From contig NZ_JAOQJN010000003.1 of NCBI RefSeq assembly GCF_025567085.1, positions 1-64,000 of the forward strand: a DNA stretch of 64,000 bases, read 5' to 3'. Made by a program: the position numbers and the translations under genes. A model generated the notes under the pieces. The model had not been told where the DNA came from, ran no database searches, and saw only the letters and a list, made by a program, of their open reading frames with translations. This document shows, one piece after another, positions 61,330-64,000 of this stretch (its first letter is position 1; every line of letters starts with the position of its first letter). This stretch comes from Bovifimicola ammoniilytica (GTDB lineage: Bacteria; Bacillota; Clostridia; Lachnospirales; Lachnospiraceae).

Positions 61330-62517
61330 TTATAACAAGCCAAACTCTTTTGCAAGTTTCTTGAAACCATCTAGCGAATTTACAATTGTCTCATATGATA
61401 CACAATAAGCAATTCTTACATACCCTGGACACGCAAATGCACTACCGGGAACTAATAAAATATTATATTTCTTAGCTGCGTCAACAAATGTCTTTTCATC
61501 TCCGGGTGTCTTAACGAATAAATAAAATGCTCCCTGTGGCTTTATACACTCAAAGCCATATTCTTTAAGACTTCCATATAATAATTCACGATTTTTATTA
61601 TATGGTGCAATATTTACTTCTGTATCCACACATCTTGCAACTGCTCTCTGCATAAGTGATGGTGCATTGACAAAGCCAAGAATTCTTGTAGCTACACTTG
61701 CTGCTGCCTTGATATTTTCACTGTCTGATAATTCATCAGGCAATACAAGATATCCGATTCTCTCTCCTGGTAATGATAAAGATTTACTATATGAATATCC
61801 AACTATCGTATTATCATAATATTTAGTAAGATATACAACTTCTGCATCATCATATACAAGTTCACGATATGGCTCATCCGAAATAAGATAGATATCTGTA
61901 CCTAATTCTTTCTGTTTTCTCTTTAAAATATCTGTAAGTTTAATAATTGTCTCTTCTGAATAAACAACACCTGTTGGATTATTAGGATTATTTACGATTA
62001 CTGCCTTTGTCTTTTCGTTAATAAGACTTTCGAATTCTGTAAGATTTAACTGGAAATGTTCTGTATCCGGTGAAACCACAACAAGTTTACCATCATAATT
62101 AGTTACATAAGATTTGTATTCGCCGAAAAATGGAGCAAATACTATTACTTCATCATCTTTATTCAAAAGTGTTTTACAGATTACATTTAATCCGCCTGCT
62201 GCACCAACTGTCATTAATATATTGGTCTCATTGAATTTTGTTCCAAATCTCTTATTAATGCTTCCTGCAATTGCTTCTCTTACATCTTCGTAACCTGAAT
62301 TGCTCATATATCCATGCACCATTGTCGATTCTTCTTCGTCAAGTATATCCTTTATCGCCTGATTTACTTCTGAAGGTGCAGGAACATTTGGATTACCAAG
62401 GCTGAAATCATATACATTTTCAGCACCATATTTATCTGCTAACTTCTTTCCCTCTTCAAACATTGCTCTGATTACCGAACTACCCTGCACATATTCTTTC
62501 ATTCTTTCTGATATCAT
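61330..62517 (-). CDS. PLP-dependent aminotransferase (aspartate-aminotransferase-like)
   Basis: About 395 residues of the class I/II family: FSLGNPNVPAP, NNPNNPTGVVYS, the PLP lysine in YSYSKSLSLPGERIGYL and a C-terminal ARIAY-like VRIAYC arginine. Probably an aspartate or broad aminotransferase; the substrate cannot be fixed from sequence. Start ATG 62517 (MISERMKEY) follows AATGGAG by 6 bases. Confidence 0.88.
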   Translation of the reverse strand: MISERMKEYVQGSSVIRAMFEEGKKLADKYGAENVYDFSLGNPNVPAPSEVNQAIKDILDEEESTMVHGYMSNSGYEDVREAIAGSINKRFGTKFNETNILMTVGAAGGLNVICKTLLNKDDEVIVFAPFFGEYKSYVTNYDGKLVVVSPDTEHFQLNLTEFESLINEKTKAVIVNNPNNPTGVVYSEETIIKLTDILKRKQKELGTDIYLISDEPYRELVYDDAEVVYLTKYYDNTIVGYSYSKSLSLPGERIGYLVLPDELSDSENIKAAASVATRILGFVNAPSLMQRAVARCVDTEVNIAPYNKNRELLYGSLKEYGFECIKPQGAFYLFVKTPGDEKTFVDAAKKYNILLVPGSAFACPGYVRIAYCVSYETIVNSLDGFKKLAKEFGLL

Positions 62518-62740
62518 AATAATCTCCATTCCGCAGGCGTATCACATCTCTGAAAATGCTGATAAAATTCCTAAGGTTTAAGATTTATCCTACGATAACA
62601 AGAAAACGCCGTAAGAAATATTTCCCATGAAGGAACTAACTGTGATGTCTGCTGCACACTATCTTCTATATTTAAATTTTTCTGTATTCTGTTATACCAT
62701 TCTGTAATTACTCTGTAAAGTCAATTAATCTTTTCCAAAT
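62518..62740. other. Leader region upstream of the aminotransferase
   Basis: No confident gene. A 40-odd-codon minus-strand frame without a start or RBS is present and is not called. No riboswitch was recognised. Confidence 0.4.
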
Positions 62741-62801
62741 ATAATCGAATTAATTTTTCTGCACATAATCGAATTAATTTTTTCCGCACATAATTGAAAT
62801 T
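62741..62801. repeat. 24/25-bp direct repeat spanning a stop codon
   Basis: Two and a half copies of ATAATCGAATTAATTTTTCTGCAC-like sequence (first 20 bases ATAATCGAATTAATTTTTCT). The third partial copy runs into the coding end of the DUF3783 gene, so the stop region has been duplicated downstream. Confidence 0.7.
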
Positions 62802-63181
62802 CTTTCTCTTACCAATTCCTCTGCCAATTCATACATTGTCCAGTTGACATTATGAATGGTAACTACAGCCTTTAAGCCAATCGGTGAAATTCCTATTTTC
62901 TTATATTCTGCAAGAAATTCATCTAATTTATTATCTTTTAGTCCTGAAAATACAATTAATTCAGGAAGTGAGTAACCCATCGGAACATTCTGATTTGCAG
63001 TATTCAACATCTGGTTGTCTGGTGATGCATTTATTTTACTATTTCCTGTAAGTGTACCAACTGTAATCTTTGCATCAGAATCTTTTAATTTTCTTGTCTT
63101 AAGACCTAATTTTCTACACAGATTAACTACCTGTTTTTCTTTTGACGTCTCATTTATTTTATACATTATCAAATCAGTCAT
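62774..63181 (-). CDS. DUF3783 domain protein
   Basis: 135 residues. The C-terminal half (PELIVFSGLKDNKLDEFLAEYKK and GLKAVVTIHNVNWTMYELAEEL) is the DUF3783 signature. Its function is unknown. It overlaps the upstream HD-domain gene by 8 bases, so the two are coupled. Confidence 0.82.
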   Translation of the reverse strand: MTDLIMYKINETSKEKQVVNLCRKLGLKTRKLKDSDAKITVGTLTGNSKINASPDNQMLNTANQNVPMGYSLPELIVFSGLKDNKLDEFLAEYKKIGISPIGLKAVVTIHNVNWTMYELAEELVRERISIMCGKN

Positions 63182-63785
63182 TTATAATATTTCCCTTTCT
63201 GACATTCTCATCAATAAAGTTCTCTTTTGCATAATTCCAGATAACCTCTGAACCCTTAGCCGTATTCTTATTTCTATTAAGTATCTGGCTCAAATGAACT
63301 CCATGCTCAACCCACGATTTACCATCGCTGGCATCATTGAGTACGACTGGCTGAATGTTATCCATAGTCCTTGCAAATTTAGCCTCTTTCGTCTCCTGTG
63401 CCTCAAATTCTTCCCAGAGATTTCTAAATTTCACTGCCTGGTCTTTTGGAAGCATTCCGAATAATCTCTCTGCCGCCTTTACTTCACGCTCTCTCTGGCT
63501 CTTTTTACCATTTTCATCATATGCATATGTATCACCTGCATCTATCTCTACAACATCATGAATTAATATCATCGAAATAGTCCTTAACACATCAATCTCT
63601 TCATTGGCATACTCGCTTAAGATTAACGCCATTATAGCCATATGCCATGCATGCTCAGCATCATTTTCTTTTCTCTCACCATTAGCTAAATATGTCTGCC
63701 TGCCTATTAATTTTTCTTTATCTAATTCCCTTGCAAATGCAAACTGCTTGTCTAGTCTTTCTTTATCTGATTTATTTGTATCCAA
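63174..63785 (-). CDS. HD-domain phosphohydrolase (YfbR/HD_3-like)
   Basis: 203 residues. The metal site is H...HD...D: ENDAEHAWHMA, ILIHDVVEIDAGD and a later TMDNIQPV aspartate. Relatives are 5'-nucleotidases or deoxynucleotidases. TTG start with AGGACAGG upstream. It is followed with overlap by the DUF3783 gene. Confidence 0.85.
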   Translation of the reverse strand: MDTNKSDKERLDKQFAFARELDKEKLIGRQTYLANGERKENDAEHAWHMAIMALILSEYANEEIDVLRTISMILIHDVVEIDAGDTYAYDENGKKSQREREVKAAERLFGMLPKDQAVKFRNLWEEFEAQETKEAKFARTMDNIQPVVLNDASDGKSWVEHGVHLSQILNRNKNTAKGSEVIWNYAKENFIDENVRKGNIIND

Positions 63786-63818
63786 CTCTATTACCTGTCC
63801 TTTCTGTATTTATATATA

Positions 63819-64000
63819 TTATTTTTCTCTATCTATTTCCGTTAATTCATCAAGTTTTGAAATATCTATCTTATCACAGGTATAGACTCTTTCGCCTATT
63901 CTTATCATTGTATCACTAATAACTGTAACAGATGTAATTGCCTTACCATTATTATCAAATGCATCTATTCTATATATCCAACCTTTTCTGTCATCTGATT
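63819..64000 (-). CDS. C-terminal end of an unknown protein (partial)
   Basis: About 60 codons run in from the window edge: WIYRIDAFDNNGKAIT, then VISDTMIRIGERVYTCDKIDISKLDELTEIDREK and a stop. The pattern is beta-rich. No family is recognised. It ends 33 bases before the HD-domain gene and is probably in the same operon. Confidence 0.6.
   Translation of the reverse strand, partial: SDDRKGWIYRIDAFDNNGKAITSVTVISDTMIRIGERVYTCDKIDISKLDELTEIDREK

Noticed and set aside
62570..62705. Startless minus-strand frame of about 42 codons upstream of the 62517 aminotransferase
   Set aside because: No start codon, RBS or recognisable domain. It may be a gene relic, but nothing supports calling it.
1..64000. 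tRNA, rRNA, CRISPR array, prophage or transposase
   Set aside because: Looked for along both strands by eye; nothing recognisable. The repeats found are not spaced like CRISPR repeats.

Overview
The window reads as a chromosomal stretch of an anaerobic, low-GC Firmicute of the Lachnospiraceae. A Lachnospira (Eubacterium) eligens-like organism fits best. The evidence is AT-rich sequence, dense unidirectional operons, an AspRS/GatCAB route to Asn-tRNA, LL-diaminopimelate aminotransferase, a T-box and class I c-di-GMP riboswitches. No rRNA, tRNA, CRISPR array, prophage or transposase gene was seen. A run of 226 N at 30154-30379 marks an assembly gap, so this is a draft scaffold.

Layout. (1) 1-4700, minus strand: three tandem copies of a lipoprotein gene plus a GxSxG hydrolase gene, each preceded by a consensus promoter and a c-di-GMP-I riboswitch with an intrinsic terminator. 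Copies 1 and 2 are decaying and copy 3 is intact. (2) 5007-15423, minus: topoisomerase parC/parE, a histidine phosphatase, a GNAT enzyme, carB/carA. (3) 15712-23018, minus: putP, two cortex-lytic-like cell-wall proteins, folA, thyA, hflX. (4) 23241-29459: asnA (+), degV (-), then a starch/glycogen operon (+) whose first ORF fuses a TetR regulator in frame to a GH13 amylase, followed by glgB. (5) 29.5-35.3 kb: a cluster of DnaA-box-like sites, a Phd/RelE-type toxin-antitoxin pair broken by the gap, and a purine block with a normal purF and a purF paralogue that lacks the glutaminase cysteine. (6) 35.8-41.7 kb: a PilZ protein, then T-box-aspS-gatC-gatA-gatB. (7) 42-53 kb: an envelope protein, a CtpE-like P-type ATPase, dapL, an ANTAR regulator next to glnA, YitT, a polysaccharide deacetylase, mtnN-luxS. 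(8) 53-64 kb: DUF4250, a nitroreductase, an autoregulated membrane-protein/HTH pair, an HTH-aminotransferase fusion, a zinc/cadmium efflux operon, hisC with a second aminotransferase, DUF3783, an HD phosphohydrolase.

The genes mostly serve central metabolism: pyrimidine and purine synthesis, nitrogen assimilation, Asp/Asn/Lys/His metabolism, one-carbon and AI-2 chemistry. C-di-GMP appears twice, as the ligand of three tandem riboswitches and through the PilZ protein.

The most unusual points are the triplicated c-di-GMP-controlled lipoprotein/hydrolase array; two independent regulator-enzyme in-frame fusions that keep a strong internal ribosome-binding site and start codon; the PurF paralogue with Cys replaced by Gly; a family of modular hairpin arrays between genes; and a frequent AATGGAG form of the Shine-Dalgarno sequence. 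That form puts a decoy ATG upstream of many true starts, so starts given here are often 12-18 bases inside the longest ORF.
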